Shown here piece after piece: positions 46,144 through 57,231 of a stretch of 64,000 bases of DNA (within the stretch, counting starts at the first letter, position 1; the number at the start of each line of letters is the position of its first letter). Below the pieces are notes generated by a model. The model made no database searches and was not told where the DNA came from. It was given only the letters and a program-made list of their open reading frames with translations. This DNA is from Paratinospora sagittata (taxonomy: Eukaryota; Streptophyta; Magnoliopsida; Ranunculales; Menispermaceae): the NCBI GenBank assembly GCA_035771175.1, contig CM069601.1, forward strand, positions 6,213,001 through 6,277,000, written 5' to 3'. The translations under genes were made by a program, and so were the position numbers.

Positions 46144-49100
46144 CATTAAGGTCTACCATGATATTTCTTAAAACTTGAAAGGCAAAACCTTAAAATCCAC
46201 TAAAACATTGCAAAACGATAGGTCACACAGGTTTGAATTTCAAAACAACTTCAATATAAAGATAAGATTGTGTGCATCATCCCTTCCCAAATCTCGCAAC
46301 GGCAGGAGTTTCATGCACTAAGTACGCTCTTTTTTAAGAAAAACTCGAAATGTTCATCACCACTACTCACTTAATAGCCCTTCAATGACACATTTTGAAA
46401 GAATTTCTCTTTATTGTTTTGTACCTACCACTTCAACAATCTTCTATAATCCACATGTGCTCTCCCTCTACCATCTTGACCCCCCCACCTGAGTGCCTCA
46501 CCTAACTTGTGCTTCATGCCTAACCCTCAACCTAATTCAACTCAATAAAACATTTTTCCAACTTACACGAATATGCTTCCTCCACTCGGTTCGACCAAAG
46601 ACTGTCTTAACCCTTCATTTAATCTTGATTTAAATAGATTCTCATATAATGGTTGATCTGAAAAGGTTTTAGTGGCTGCCAACTGCCTAAAACAACTCTT
46701 TTTCCTTTATTCGGACATTATACCTACTATATATAAAGGTACACAAAAACGTTTTCATAACCATCCTATACATATAAATACATTTCCATAATGTGTTTCA
46801 GCACCCATCACAATGGAAGTTGATATAACACACTCACAAGTACATGCCATTTGCATGTCAAAATGATTTTAATTTGTCCTCGTCCCACCTCCCATTTACC
46901 TTGTCTTTAAAATGGGTGTGCTCCAAATTAAATTTATGATTTCAACAAAGGCACATCATAGGTAGTCTACAAGTGCTGATGGAAAGGTCCGACAAAGTAA
47001 GGTATTGTGTAGAACTGAATCTTGAGTTTTGCCCATAAGCCAACAAAATACCATTATATCTACATTTTCCAGTAAATTTCTGCAACTAGACTCCAAAATC
47101 CATTGTTCTTAAACTACAGAAACCACCATAAGTTTCTTCCACCATTGTTTGGGCAGAAAAAGGGAACGATAACTATCCAAGGCAGACCACATCATTTCAT
47201 CACTTACAAATGTTAATAGAAGATGCAAGTATAATTGCTGAGACAGAAGTTCTCAGTGATGGCCAGAAACCTACCTTGGGAAGTAAGAATCTTGAATTTG
47301 AATCCACGCCAAGCAAGCTACTCTTATAAAAATTTTAGTTAGTGAGGAAATAATCCTCACAACTTCAAAGGACTAGTTGGGTTCCCTAGGAGGTTCAGAT
47401 ATCCTTGAAATAAGAAAAAATGCAGAGATCGAGTAAATCTTGAGCGTGGAGGAAATCTTTTAAGTGATGATTCATTGAAAGAATATATATCGAATACTTG
47501 TCTATAGTTACTCTCTGAATCAACTAATCTGAAATTTTAAAACTTAAATAAACTACTGTGAGAATTCTCCTCTTTACTAATAAAAATTTGAAGTTTTATG
47601 ATTTTTTGTATTGTTATTTTTAGTTTAAAAGATCTGTCTTTCATTGAATTTAGAAAGATAAAAACTATCTTATGTAATTAAAATAAAAATTGAGGTAAGA
47701 AGGGTAAAATGTTAAAAGTAAAGGAAACATGTAGAAGTAATAGAAGAAAAGTTAGATTGTTAAATTACGATATCACTCTTTACATCACTAAAATTATATT
47801 TTAAAATAAAAAAGAATAATAATAAACTTTTTAGGGATAAAAGGAAAAAATGCTAAAAGTAAAAGAAACATGGAGAAGAAGTGGAGGAAAAATTAGATTG
47901 TTAAATTAATTAATTACTCTTTGCATCACTAAACCTATGTTTTAAAATTAACAATAAAGTCTTTTCAGGAATTTTTGGAAGAATGGCAAAGATGATGACA
48001 CTGTGAGTAGACCAATTTTTAGCATTATAATAGTGTAGATATAGATAGAATGCACTAATGTGCGTTTTGAGTTTTTATTTAAAGTTAATTTTAATGATGG
48101 AAGGGATTATTTAATTACTTAATCATCTAACTTCTCTCTATTCTCTATTACTTTTTTTTTTCTTTCTCAAAATGATTCTTCTCTATTTTACCTTTATCAT
48201 CTATAACTTGTACTCTTATTCCTATTTCAAATAAACCAATTAAAAAAAAAAAAAAAAAAACTTGCCCTACTACCAGACTACCAGTGAAAGACAGTAATAG
48301 CTTTTGAAAAAAAAAAAAAACAGTAATACCAAAAGATTTCCAAACTTAAGGAACTGATAAAAATGATTATTCAACTTCAAAATTCTACTACTGTATAGAA
48401 GTTTTTCTCTATCTTTTTGTTAGATAAATTGCAAGAATTTATGAAACATTAGTTTTTACATTAATTCAATGTATGCACCTATTAAAGAATATGGAAAAGC
48501 ATATAAAAAAGGTCATGATGTCTTTTTAAAGACTTACAAAACCCTTACTACCTACACAATGAATTGTTAGTGATTTGCTTCAAAATAATGTCTTAGCACA
48601 TCTTATTTGTATTCATAAAAAATATTTGACAACAAATGTTGTAAAAATTTATTAAAAGTTTTAAGTGCTTCCATTTCAACATACAAACTTTGATGAAAAT
48701 TAAAAGGGCATGATTAAGAAAAATAATAAGCCCTCATAGTTCCTGTTTGATAAATGCATATATTGAATGAATAAAAAATAAAAAATAAAAAACAGAAATC
48801 AAATGGACATGACGCAGGCAAACATCAATCGCAGGGAAGTATTAAAGTGAGCTAAAAATGATTTGATATTTATACTTAAAAGACATCCTAGTTAATGGAA
48901 TTCTTGCATTTTGGTTCAAGCATTCCCTATCATGGGCTTTTCACGGAACAACCACACAAAGGTCAGAACTCAAATTACTTGATGGACGGTGTAAATTTCA
49001 GGTGTTATTCTACAATGTTTATACTGATACACATCCTTTCCTAAGTGATCTAGAAAATGACAATCATTTCATACATGTCAATATTCTTGGTTTCATTTCG

Positions 49101-49823
49101 AAGGATCAGGAAAAAGACTACAATTCGTTGTTAAGAGCAATCAAATGGGGAGAAAAGCAGTTCCAACTGACACAATACACCAAGCATATACCAAACTTCT
49201 AAATTGGTTAAAAGTCAATCTCATCTTTCTCACGTATTTAATAACCAGTGCTAACTTTAGAATCCCAAACTCTAAAAGTTGTCATTCCAAATTTCCGAAG
49301 CACCCTCCATACTAAAAATCCATTACATCATCTCAACATCCTTAAGTCACCTGCACAAAAGGGTACTTAAAATGTTTTAAGTACCTTTTCCTACTGTATA
49401 TATAGGATTGGCACCACATACAAGCGATACAAGTTACAGGATGAAATGCGAAAAATATACATTTTTTATCACAGACCTATTAGCAAAATCACCATAGGAC
49501 GATCCCACAGATAGAATACAAAGCAGATGCCAAAGACAGTAAACTTCACTATTTTATGAATAGCATTAATTGAAGACAGAATAGCAGCAATACCAAGAAA
49601 CTTGACCATATGATATTTCTTTTCATCACTGAGATAATTTACTCCAATCACAGAATTTGATCACAAAGGAGAAAGAATGTCCTAGCCTACTACATTCAAC
49701 ACAGACAAATATAAACATTTAAGTATGGCCACCCAAACTCTATCGATCTAAACAGAAAACCATTATAGCATGTCCTTGGAGAGAAGAGAAAAGCAATTAG
49801 TGAACTAAGAAAATACCGAGATT
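46144..49823. other. AT-rich spacer and H2A.Z 3' untranslated region
   Basis: 47566-48055 is another copy of the AT-rich dispersed repeat, with an internal duplication (blocks near 47700-47830 and 47850-47960). Its minus-strand right end reads TCTACACTATTATAATGC, Helitron-like. The last few hundred bases before 49823 probably include the 3' untranslated region of the minus-strand H2A.Z gene. No other gene is recognised; the frame at 49002-49202 matches no family I know. Confidence 0.5.
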
Positions 49824-50120
49824 TCAATCCTTAGTGGATTTGTTGATGAGCGACTTGTGGATATGAGGGATCACACCACCTCCTGCAATGGTTCCCTTGA
49901 TCAGGGTGTCAAGCTCCTCATCACCTCTGATGGCCAGTTGCAGATGCCTAGGTGTAATACGCTTCACTTTCAAATCTTTGCTTGCATTTCCTGCCAACTC
50001 CAAAACCTCAGCTGTTAAGTATTCAAGAATTGCAGCTGAGTAGACAGCAGCTGTGGCCCCAACACGACCATTGGCTGCAATTCTTGATTTTAGGTGTCGA
50101 TGGATACGGCCAACTGGAAA
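49824..50120 (-). CDS. Histone H2A.Z, exon 2 (histone fold)
   Basis: 98 codons plus TGA. The minus strand reads [20 protein letters not shown], then [60 protein letters not shown] and [18 protein letters not shown]. This is the complete H2A.Z histone fold and tail. [20 protein letters not shown] is the H2A.Z-specific docking region, distinguishing it from canonical H2A, H2A.X and H2A.W. The protein replaces H2A in nucleosomes near transcription starts, deposited by the SWR1 complex. The acceptor is GTGTGTATAG/TTTCC in phase 0 with exon 1. No substitution looks damaging. Confidence 0.95.
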   Translation of the reverse strand, partial: FPVGRIHRHLKSRIAANGRVGATAAVYSAAILEYLTAEVLELAGNASKDLKVKRITPRHLQLAIRGDEELDTLIKGTIAGGGVIPHIHKSLINKSTKD

Positions 50121-50364
50121 CTATACACACACAAAATTAAGTGAAGACACTCCTAGTTAGAACTGTGCAAAACCATCATTTGTAGATTGAAACAGAAATC
50201 ACTTCTTCCTTTCAATTTATAACAGCAGAATGTGAAAGACAACAGAAATAGCATCAGGATGAAATCATCTAAATTTATTAGCGCGTCACTTGCTAAACTA
50301 ACAGACTAATAGACCAAGTATGACAACTCAATCATCGTTTACGATATAAGTTGGGATGAAACAA

Positions 50365-50713
50365 TGTGTTTGGTAGCTAAGAAAATGAGGATTTTCTCAA
50401 CAAAATTGATGAATTTATTGAGAAAATGATAATTCCAATGTTTGGTTGGCAACAGAACCAAGAAAAAGATTTTCTCAACCCCCCTTTGTTCTCACCATAA
50501 TTTTCTCAAACAAAGGTGGGAAAAAGATTTTTGCACAAGAAAATTTCTCCACAACTAAATTTAAAGAGGTCATAGTTATGGAATAAAATAACTAGACAAC
50601 CATGAGAAAATTTTCTCATGTCTAACCAAACAATAATAAGAAAATTTTCCCAAGAAGATTTTCTTGAGAGAACTCTATTTTCTCAAGGAAAACTTTCTCA
50701 GCTACGAAACACA
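50365..50713. mobile_element. MITE in the H2A.Z intron (349 bp)
   Basis: The left terminus TGTGTTTGGTAGCTAAGAAA matches the reverse complement of the right end (TGTGTTTCGTAGCTGAGAAA) with two or three mismatches. The interior repeats GAAAATTTTCTCA-type motifs. It is non-coding; a target duplication is not clear. Confidence 0.7.
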
Positions 50714-51410
50714 CCTACTAAGTGAACAATTTGCTATCTCATGGCCAAACTGAACAAGTAAGACAACTCAGCTATGATGTATGATAAATTCACCTAAATG
50801 AAAACTGACATGAAAAAGATGAGTCACCTATTGATATTAATGAAATTATGTATAAGTTTAATATCAGATTCCATGTTCATAAATTAGCCATCAATCATGG
50901 TCATATTCAGACAAATAAGAGCATGAAAAAGATAAACCAAGAATCATCTATAGTATCCGTGAGATAGTAAAAGATACTGTGCTTATACTTGCCACCAAAT
51001 CCATTTAATAATGTTATATAAGCAAACAGCAAGAGATGTTCAATAGAGACAGTTGCCCTTGATAATTAATTAAAAGCTACATTCAGTAAATTTTTTCACA
51101 CCTATGAGGTAACTTTAAAACACCAGTCTCTCCAGTTGACATGGCTTTCTTCAATCAGCTTGGGAAGTTTAAGAAATCAGAAGGACGCTCATAAATAAAT
51201 GTACTACCTAGTAGATTACTCTTAAGATATCATGCAGGCAAACACAAATACACGTGAACCATATGAAACGAGCTTCTAGGTAATGGGTGCTATGTTGAAC
51301 ATTGCAGTTCAAACAAATTCATCATTTCAAATACCTCTGGAAAGCCCTTTTTTTTGTCCCCTTAAAACTGATGGCCATAGGAAGCCCTATAATTTAGCTC
51401 AGTTCAAGAG

Positions 51411-51575
51411 AAGTTGCATCAAGAAGGGCAAGTGGAGTCAACATTTGATTTGAATGCAAGTTATACTTCTACAGTTCAAATCGAGTACACTGCAGCCACT
51501 AAAGTTTTGGACAGACCATTGTGGTTACAAAGCTTTCTCAAAAAGTTGGGTGTGAGGCAAGATTATTTTGTAAGA
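51411..51575 (+). pseudogene. Copia RNase H fragment
   Basis: IEYTAATKVLDRPLWLQSFL, then KKLGVRQDYFV, corresponds to the AEYIAATEAxKEAxWLKxxL segment of Copia RNase H. It is an isolated fragment without LTRs. Confidence 0.6.
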
Positions 51576-51859
51576 AGCAAATGTACTAGATTGGAGTAAA
51601 AAATGCCATTTTTTTTTTAACGAAGGATATCTTGTCAGCATTACTAGGTGGAGTTGTTTCTCAAGAGACACGATTCCACCCACAAAAACTCTTCTCAAGA
51701 ATCATGTATGAAGTAAACCCATATACTCGAAACCTAGGGTTTCTAGTTCCCAAGTTGGAAAAAGAATGTTGTTTAATGTGCTTGCACAATGCATATTGAT
51801 ACAGTATCATTGGTTGCATGTGAAGGTCATTAAGATTACAAAGCAATATCTATGGATAG

Positions 51860-53560
51860 GTTTGAAACTTTGTAAGCATAATATCGGATAAGAAGAAAAC
51901 AAGTGCAACAACTCAAGAAGAGAAGTTACAAAGCTCACCACCCAAGTTAAATCACTAAGGGATACAAAAATGATCACCATCCAAAGAGACTAACAAAGGA
52001 TATAGAACCAAGGAAACACTCGCCAAACAATGGAATCCACCAAAGAGATACAGAGATAAAGAGATAAAGAGATTCAAATTTCGTTCAAATTATCAAAACA
52101 AGGTGTCTACAATATTGCTGGAGATCTTTTTTATAGACTATATAGACTAGCATAGAACAACCCTCCATGCGTAGGAAATGTCATAATTAAACTAATATTA
52201 ATCAACTTAGTACTTCCCAAAAATAACGTCCAAGTCCCTAGGAAAGAGAATAAGCAGAGATAAAGTTCCAAGATGATGCTCTTAAATCCTAATCAAAACA
52301 AGTAAGGTTCCAAGAAGATGTGCCAATGATCTAAGGCATTAGCTCCTAAATTGTTGTGCATGTTGACTACATCATTAATTATAAGAATCTGCAATAACTT
52401 TCTCTAGAAGCCTTCAAAATCCATGTTGTGAAATGTGCTAGAGGGTTAAGAATGGGCTCTCCAGTGTTGATTGTCATAAAGACAAATCAATGCTGCCAAG
52501 TTGAACTTAGATTCCTCTTAACTCAATTGTAGCTTATTGAACTAGAGTTAGAATTTGAAATTCATTTGGCCCATGATCATCATACTTCATGAAATTAAAC
52601 ACTCCTCCTTCGTCAACTACACTAAAGTATTTGATTTTTTTTTAACCTTGGTAATTCTTAATGTAATTGGAAAGTCTCGCATCAAACTAACCAACGGTAT
52701 AAGTTCCAAGTCGCAAACCATGCCATTATTTACCTCCTTCTTAAGTCGGGAGGGGAAGATTTGATAGCATATTCTCGGTAAGTGGGACTCATCTCAATGA
52801 CAAATAAGAAGTTGGCTTTGAACCAACTCTTAAATGGTTACCGAATGGAGAGAAACAAGGTGTAGAAGCACAAGTTGTATTGTCACTATGGTGCCATACA
52901 AAACTTTGAGAATTTAAAAGTTGTGGATAAAGTGAAAATGAAAAGACCAAAATAACGATTGTCCTTCAAGAGAAAAATACTTGGAGAAGAAGGAAAAAAG
53001 TGCTTTGAGCCTTAGATTTTCATAAGTTTTTATGCGCATCTCGATTGCCACTTCGGTGACATTGTTTATAATTTCTTTTCACATATCCCACCTAGAATTC
53101 AATAAAATCTATTGATGCAAAAATTTGAACCAACAATAGAGCTTGCTTGAATTATTTGGGCTCTCTCTTTGCTTATTTTATTGCCTTCACAAGAAAGAAA
53201 TTACCAGAGAAAGATTAGGGACATTAAGGTGGTGCTTGTCAAATCCATTCTAATACTAAGTCAATAAGTGGAAAACACAAGTTGGAAGGTTGGAGGACCT
53301 TCATATCATTCCTTTGGGGAGACAAGGCTAGGCAGTTATATAGACATCAGGCGTTTGAGGGAACCATCGACGTCTTTTGACGTTTATCCCTTGAGGACTA
53401 TGAGGGATCATCCATGTCGTCTCCTAATCGTTTGGCAGGTACTTTGTCGCAATGGGTCTATCCCTAGTCTTTGAAGACCATACTAGATCTCTAGAACCTA
53501 TTTTTTGCGTGTATCTATTTGCGGCATGGTTGCTAAGTTGATTGAGTATCTTTTTCAAAA
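51860..53560. other. Decayed repeat-like sequence, unassigned
   Basis: About 52130-52200 (AGAACAACCCTCC...AGGAAA...CATAA) resembles 8395-8430 in the insertion of Gypsy element 2, so this may be old retrotransposon 3' sequence. No conserved frame was found. The 68- to 72-codon frames around 53268-53723 are not recognised. Confidence 0.35.
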
Positions 53561-53574
53561 AGCATGTGTGTGCC

Positions 53575-53950
53575 TTGTCATCTATCATACTTGTCTGAAG
53601 GGTTATTGGTGTTCATCCTGCACATCGTTCCTTACAATCTCACACATAAGATCAACTCGTGACTTGAGTTTCATGTGCTTGCTTGGAAGGTTATATGGTC
53701 TTAGTTCTGCACATTCTTCCTAATAAGCTCACTCGCAGGTTCTACCTGTTGCCTCGTTTCAACGTGCTTACTTGGAAGGTCACCTAGTCTTCATCTTGTG
53801 TGTTCTTCCTTAGAAACTCATGGGTAAATTATAATCATTGCTCATTTCCATGTGCTTGCTTGGAAAGTCATGTGAACATTATCTTGCGGGCTCTTCCTTA
53901 GAAGCTCGAGCGCATGTTCTACTCATTTCCTTTTGAGTGTCACCAACACC
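53575..53950 (-). repeat. 88-99-bp minisatellite, block 1 (minus orientation)
   Basis: On the minus strand each unit has ACCTTCCAAGCAAGCACATG and CTTCTAAGGAAGAA-type blocks. The GCTTGGAAGGT landmark is at about 53591 (degenerate), 53681, 53770 and 53869. It is the same unit as 55690-56030 and 60430-60850, inverted. Confidence 0.8.
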
Positions 53951-53959
53951 CGACGGCTT

Positions 53960-54580
53960 TGTTCCTTCTCACCTTTAGCAAATAACACACGTATGTGTTG
54001 CACCTTATCTAAACCCAAAACAGGGGTTGTTGACCGAAGACGGGACATGTAAAACTAGAGGGCACATGAAAGCCCGTAACTTCGACATGCTCTCCATCTT
54101 CCTAGTTACAACCTACAAACAACCAGTGGTCCTTCTGGCAATTCACAGATGAATTCCTTGCCACAAGTCTATGATACTTTCACCCCATCAACAACATCCT
54201 TATACCACAAGCTAGCATAACACCATCCAATAGACTTTTGGTGCAACTTCAACTAATACAAAAATTGAAACTCCTCCACAATAAATTTAAGGAACCCCAC
54301 CTCCTTCCAAAGAATAAAATACCCAACTAATTCCCTCAAAACATTTGGATTCAACTAAGTGGGGGCAACACCTAAGTAATGCAAGAAAGTTAAAATACCT
54401 CTCCCTCTGAAGGCATAGCCTATGGCCACCTCTTGAGGACTAGGTACCCTTAAAGACACAAAAAGTTATTTGATATTTCTGACTAGGAGATACCAGATCT
54501 TCCTCTAAGATCGACAATTGAAATCCATCAATAGAAAACAAAGAAGACCTTGAGGAAGAAGCCATCATTAACCAAAGATA
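53960..54580 (-). pseudogene. Retrotransposon gag-like remnant (putative gypsy-type protein)
   Basis: The minus strand from about 54580 reads MASSSRSSLFSIDG, then LEEDLVSPSQKYQI. After breaks, it gives GRGILTFLHYLGVAPT, LNPNVLRELVGYFILWKEVG and SIGWCYASLWYK. The pattern (L-x-F-L..L.V.P.QL.PN..R.L.G...L) resembles the putative gypsy-type transposon proteins common in plants. A second, shorter copy of the N-terminal part is at 59900-60150. Assignment is tentative. Confidence 0.4.
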
Positions 54581-54625
54581 AACAAAAAACCAATAATGAT
54601 CACACAAGCACAAATGAGCTCTCCG

Positions 54626-54647
54626 CCCCCCCCCCCCCCCCCCCCCC
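54626..54647. repeat. Homopolymer of 22 C
   Basis: C22 on the plus strand (G22 on the transcribed H2A.Z minus strand). It produces spurious poly-Gly and poly-Pro frames. Confidence 0.95.
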
Positions 54648-54780
54648 AAACCCCAAAAACAAAAAGCAACCACACTATATGCAACGCAGTCAATCGTCAC
54701 CATTAGAATTATCAGATGTCTCCATGTTTAGAAAGTCGGCCATATACATGCATTGTACAAAAGCAAATGTGCATCAATGT

Positions 54781-55171
54781 GCCTGTTTGGGATAGCTTCT
54801 ACTTAGAACTTTTGCTTTTTGCAAAAAGTGCTTAAGCAACGCAGTGAACAACTTGTTTGGCATCTATGTTTTAAAAGTACTTCTAGTATTAGATAGCTAT
54901 TTGTTTAACTAATTTAAAAAGTGTTTTTCAATGAAAAAGACTATATTAATATTTACCAAGTGTGAGAAAAAAAATAGAAGGCAAGGATTTTTTGGGTAGA
55001 AAATTTCTATCGCAAAAGCTCTTTTTAAAAGTTGTTAGGGGCCAACTTCTCCAAATTACGATGTAACTATTTTTTTAGGATAAGCTAGAAGTAACAAACA
55101 AGATTAAAAAAATAGCTTTTGCAACATAGACTATCAAAAACCATTTGCAATCGTTGTGCCAAACAAGCTCA
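54781..55171 (+). mobile_element. MITE, family B, copy 1 (about 390 bp)
   Basis: Ends: GCCTGTTTGGGATAGCTTC and GTTGTGCCAAACAAGC. TCAATG occurs on both sides (about 54774 and 55172) and may be the target duplication. It is homologous along its length to 56782-57180 in inverted orientation; shared blocks include TTTTAAAAGTACTTCTAGT and CCAACTTCTCCAAATTACGA. Confidence 0.75.
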
Positions 55172-55266
55172 ATGAGTGATGATTCAAAGATACATAGGCC
55201 CGCGACTATTTTTCTATAGAACTGTAAGTGTTCCAAAACAAAATGAAGTGTCTAAACACCTTCTCA

Positions 55267-55281
55267 ACACCAAAATGCCTT
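55267..55281 (+). repeat. Target-site duplication, left side of LINE 2
   Basis: ACACCAAAATGCCTT, identical to 55591-55605. Confidence 0.92.
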
Positions 55282-55590
55282 GAGAGAAATAACAGAATTT
55301 TTAGTGAGAATCGCAGGGAGGCCGATAAGTTATGGGAAGACATTAGGTTCGTGGCTAGTTCATGGGTGCACGCGGCGGAGATAGTTAAGGGTCCATCCTT
55401 GTCGGATTGGGTTTTGGATTGGGGAAGTTGCTTATTTCAACTATAATTTCGGCCATTTTTTCTTGAATTGGGTTTTCATTTGATGGAACTTTTACGTTTG
55501 GACGCACTTTTGGTGCCTCCTTCAATGTATTTTCAGTCTACAGTTATTAATTCTAATGATATATTTGTTTCTGCTCAAAAAAAAAAAAAA
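55282..55590 (+). mobile_element. Short 5'-truncated LINE tail (LINE 2)
   Basis: About 295 bp plus 14 A residues, within an exact 15-bp duplication. The coding end reads ERNNRIFSENRREADKLWED, then IRFVASSWVHA, the conserved C-terminal region of plant L1 ORF2 proteins. The 3' end TTGTTTCTGCTC-A(n) resembles that of LINE 3. The exact duplication suggests a recent insertion. Confidence 0.92.
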
Positions 55591-55605
55591 ACACCAAAAT
55601 GCCTT
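55591..55605 (+). repeat. Target-site duplication, right side of LINE 2
   Basis: ACACCAAAATGCCTT after the poly(A). Confidence 0.92.
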
Positions 55606-55689
55606 CAAATGGTAAGTCTTCAAGTCCCAATCATTGCCTTGAACAATTAAAGATTGGGGGCTTCCTGCTTGGTGGGTATCAAGGTGAAG

Positions 55690-56035
55690 ACCATGAGACC
55701 TTCCAAGTAAGTACATGGATATGAGGTGACGACCAAAACCTACGCATAAACTTCTAAAGAAGAACATTAGGATGATGACCATGTCACCTTCCAAGTAAGC
55801 GTATAGAAATGAGACAATAAGCAAAACTTGTGTGAGTTTCTACGGAAGAACATGCAGGATGAAGACCATATGATGACCTTCCAAGCAAGCATGCAGAAAC
55901 AAGCAACAATCAAAAACTATTCATAGGCTTCTAAGGAAGAACGTACAGAATGAAGACCACGACCTCTTCAAGTAAGCACATGAAAATGAGGAGACAAGTA
56001 GATCCCTCACATGAACTTTTAAGGAAGAAAACCTT
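55690..56035 (+). repeat. 88-90-bp minisatellite, block 2
   Basis: The ACCTTCCAAGTAAG landmark is at 55698, 55786, 55876 and (variant ACCTCTTCAAGTAAG) 55962, so periods are 88, 90 and 86. Units also carry CTTCTAAGGAAGAACGTACA. Confidence 0.85.
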
Positions 56036-56039
56036 CCCA

Positions 56040-56560
56040 CGTTTCAAGCCTTTACCTTTTAAGGAAGACCAAAATCCCAATTAAAGTCAAAGATTTTGGC
56101 TGGTTGCACCTTTCTAATTTTACGAGGCCTACTAGTTTTTTATGACTTCTAATTTTGTGGGGTTTCCAATTTCACGTGATTTCTAAACTCGTGTGCTTTC
56201 CAATTTTTTTATTTAGGAAATTATTTTATTTCCTTTTTTGGGAAAGTATTGTTTAGGGAAAGAACTTGATTTAGGAAAGTAGATTTTCTTTTGTTATTAA
56301 GATTTAGATTCTCTAGGAAAATAGCAATTTTCTATTTTTTGTGATTTTCTCCTCGTATTTAAAGGGGGCTATTGTAATTAGAAAGGCACTTCAGTTCAAT
56401 CAAATTTTATTTCTCTTAAAGAGTTTTATTCTTTTCTTTGCTTTCACTGCGTCAACTACGCCACAAGAACTACGAGAAATTGAATTCCATGAAAACAATT
56501 CATCATCATATGGTCAATGCTCAATTTGAACATCCTTGTCCAATTTAATAAAATATTATA
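56040..56560 (+). mobile_element. LTR-like promoter region, unassigned family
   Basis: It follows minisatellite block 2. CTCGTATTTAAAGGGGGCTA near 56352 looks like an LTR TATA region; the downstream TTCAGTTCAATCAAATTTTA is typical of an R/U5 start. No paired LTR or primer site was found. Confidence 0.35.
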
Positions 56561-56781
56561 TTCTTTGCAACAATGCCATTGTTCTTCAACATCTACTATT
56601 AAAAGATCCAAACAAATTTATGAGAACAAAGTCATTTGTTGTGTTACAAAACCTTTGGAATTTAAAATTTGTCTTTGAAGTGATGAGGAAAACGCATTTT
56701 TAATAGGAAAGGAGAACGCATTTTGAATACCACTAATTATACTACTCCCACTCCACAAGTATTTTCCCTTATGAGCTTTTA

Positions 56782-57180
56782 AGTTCGTTTGGCACAACGA
56801 TTGCAATGGTTTTTTGATAGTTTATATCGCACTTATCCTTAAAAAAAACAAAAAAGAAAAAGTAGATACATCGTAATTTGGAGAAGTTGGCCCCTACCAA
56901 CTTTTAAAAATAGCTTTAGCTATAAGAGTTTTTCTACCCAAAAAACCCTTGCCTTCTCATATATTTTTTCACTTCCTTCGCATTTTTTAAGGTTAAATGG
57001 TAATATAGTCTTTGTTATTGGAAAGCACTCTTTAACTTAGTTAAACAAACAACTATCTAACACTAGAAGTACTTTTAAAATATAGTTGCCAAACAAGTTA
57101 ACTGCTTTTCCATAAGCACTTTTATCAAAAGCAATTTTGCAAAAGGCAAAGTTGTAAGCAGAAGCTGTCCATACAAGCAC
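56782..57180 (-). mobile_element. MITE, family B, copy 2 (inverted)
   Basis: Reverse-oriented relative of 54781-55171; it begins CGTTTGGCACAACGATTGCA and ends near CCATACAAGCAC. The two copies are about 1.6 kb apart and could pair in the H2A.Z pre-mRNA. Confidence 0.75.
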
Positions 57181-57231
57181 CTCGTCTTATCACAAACTAG
57201 ATTGTAAACAATCTTCGAAAGTGCATCTTCT

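Noticed and set aside
49002..49202. 66-codon frame upstream of the H2A.Z 3' end
   Set aside because: No recognised family, no splice or codon evidence, and AT-rich context.
54440..54795. Poly-Gly and poly-Pro frames on both strands
   Set aside because: Created by the 22-C homopolymer; only the part beyond it on the minus strand resembles a retrotransposon remnant.
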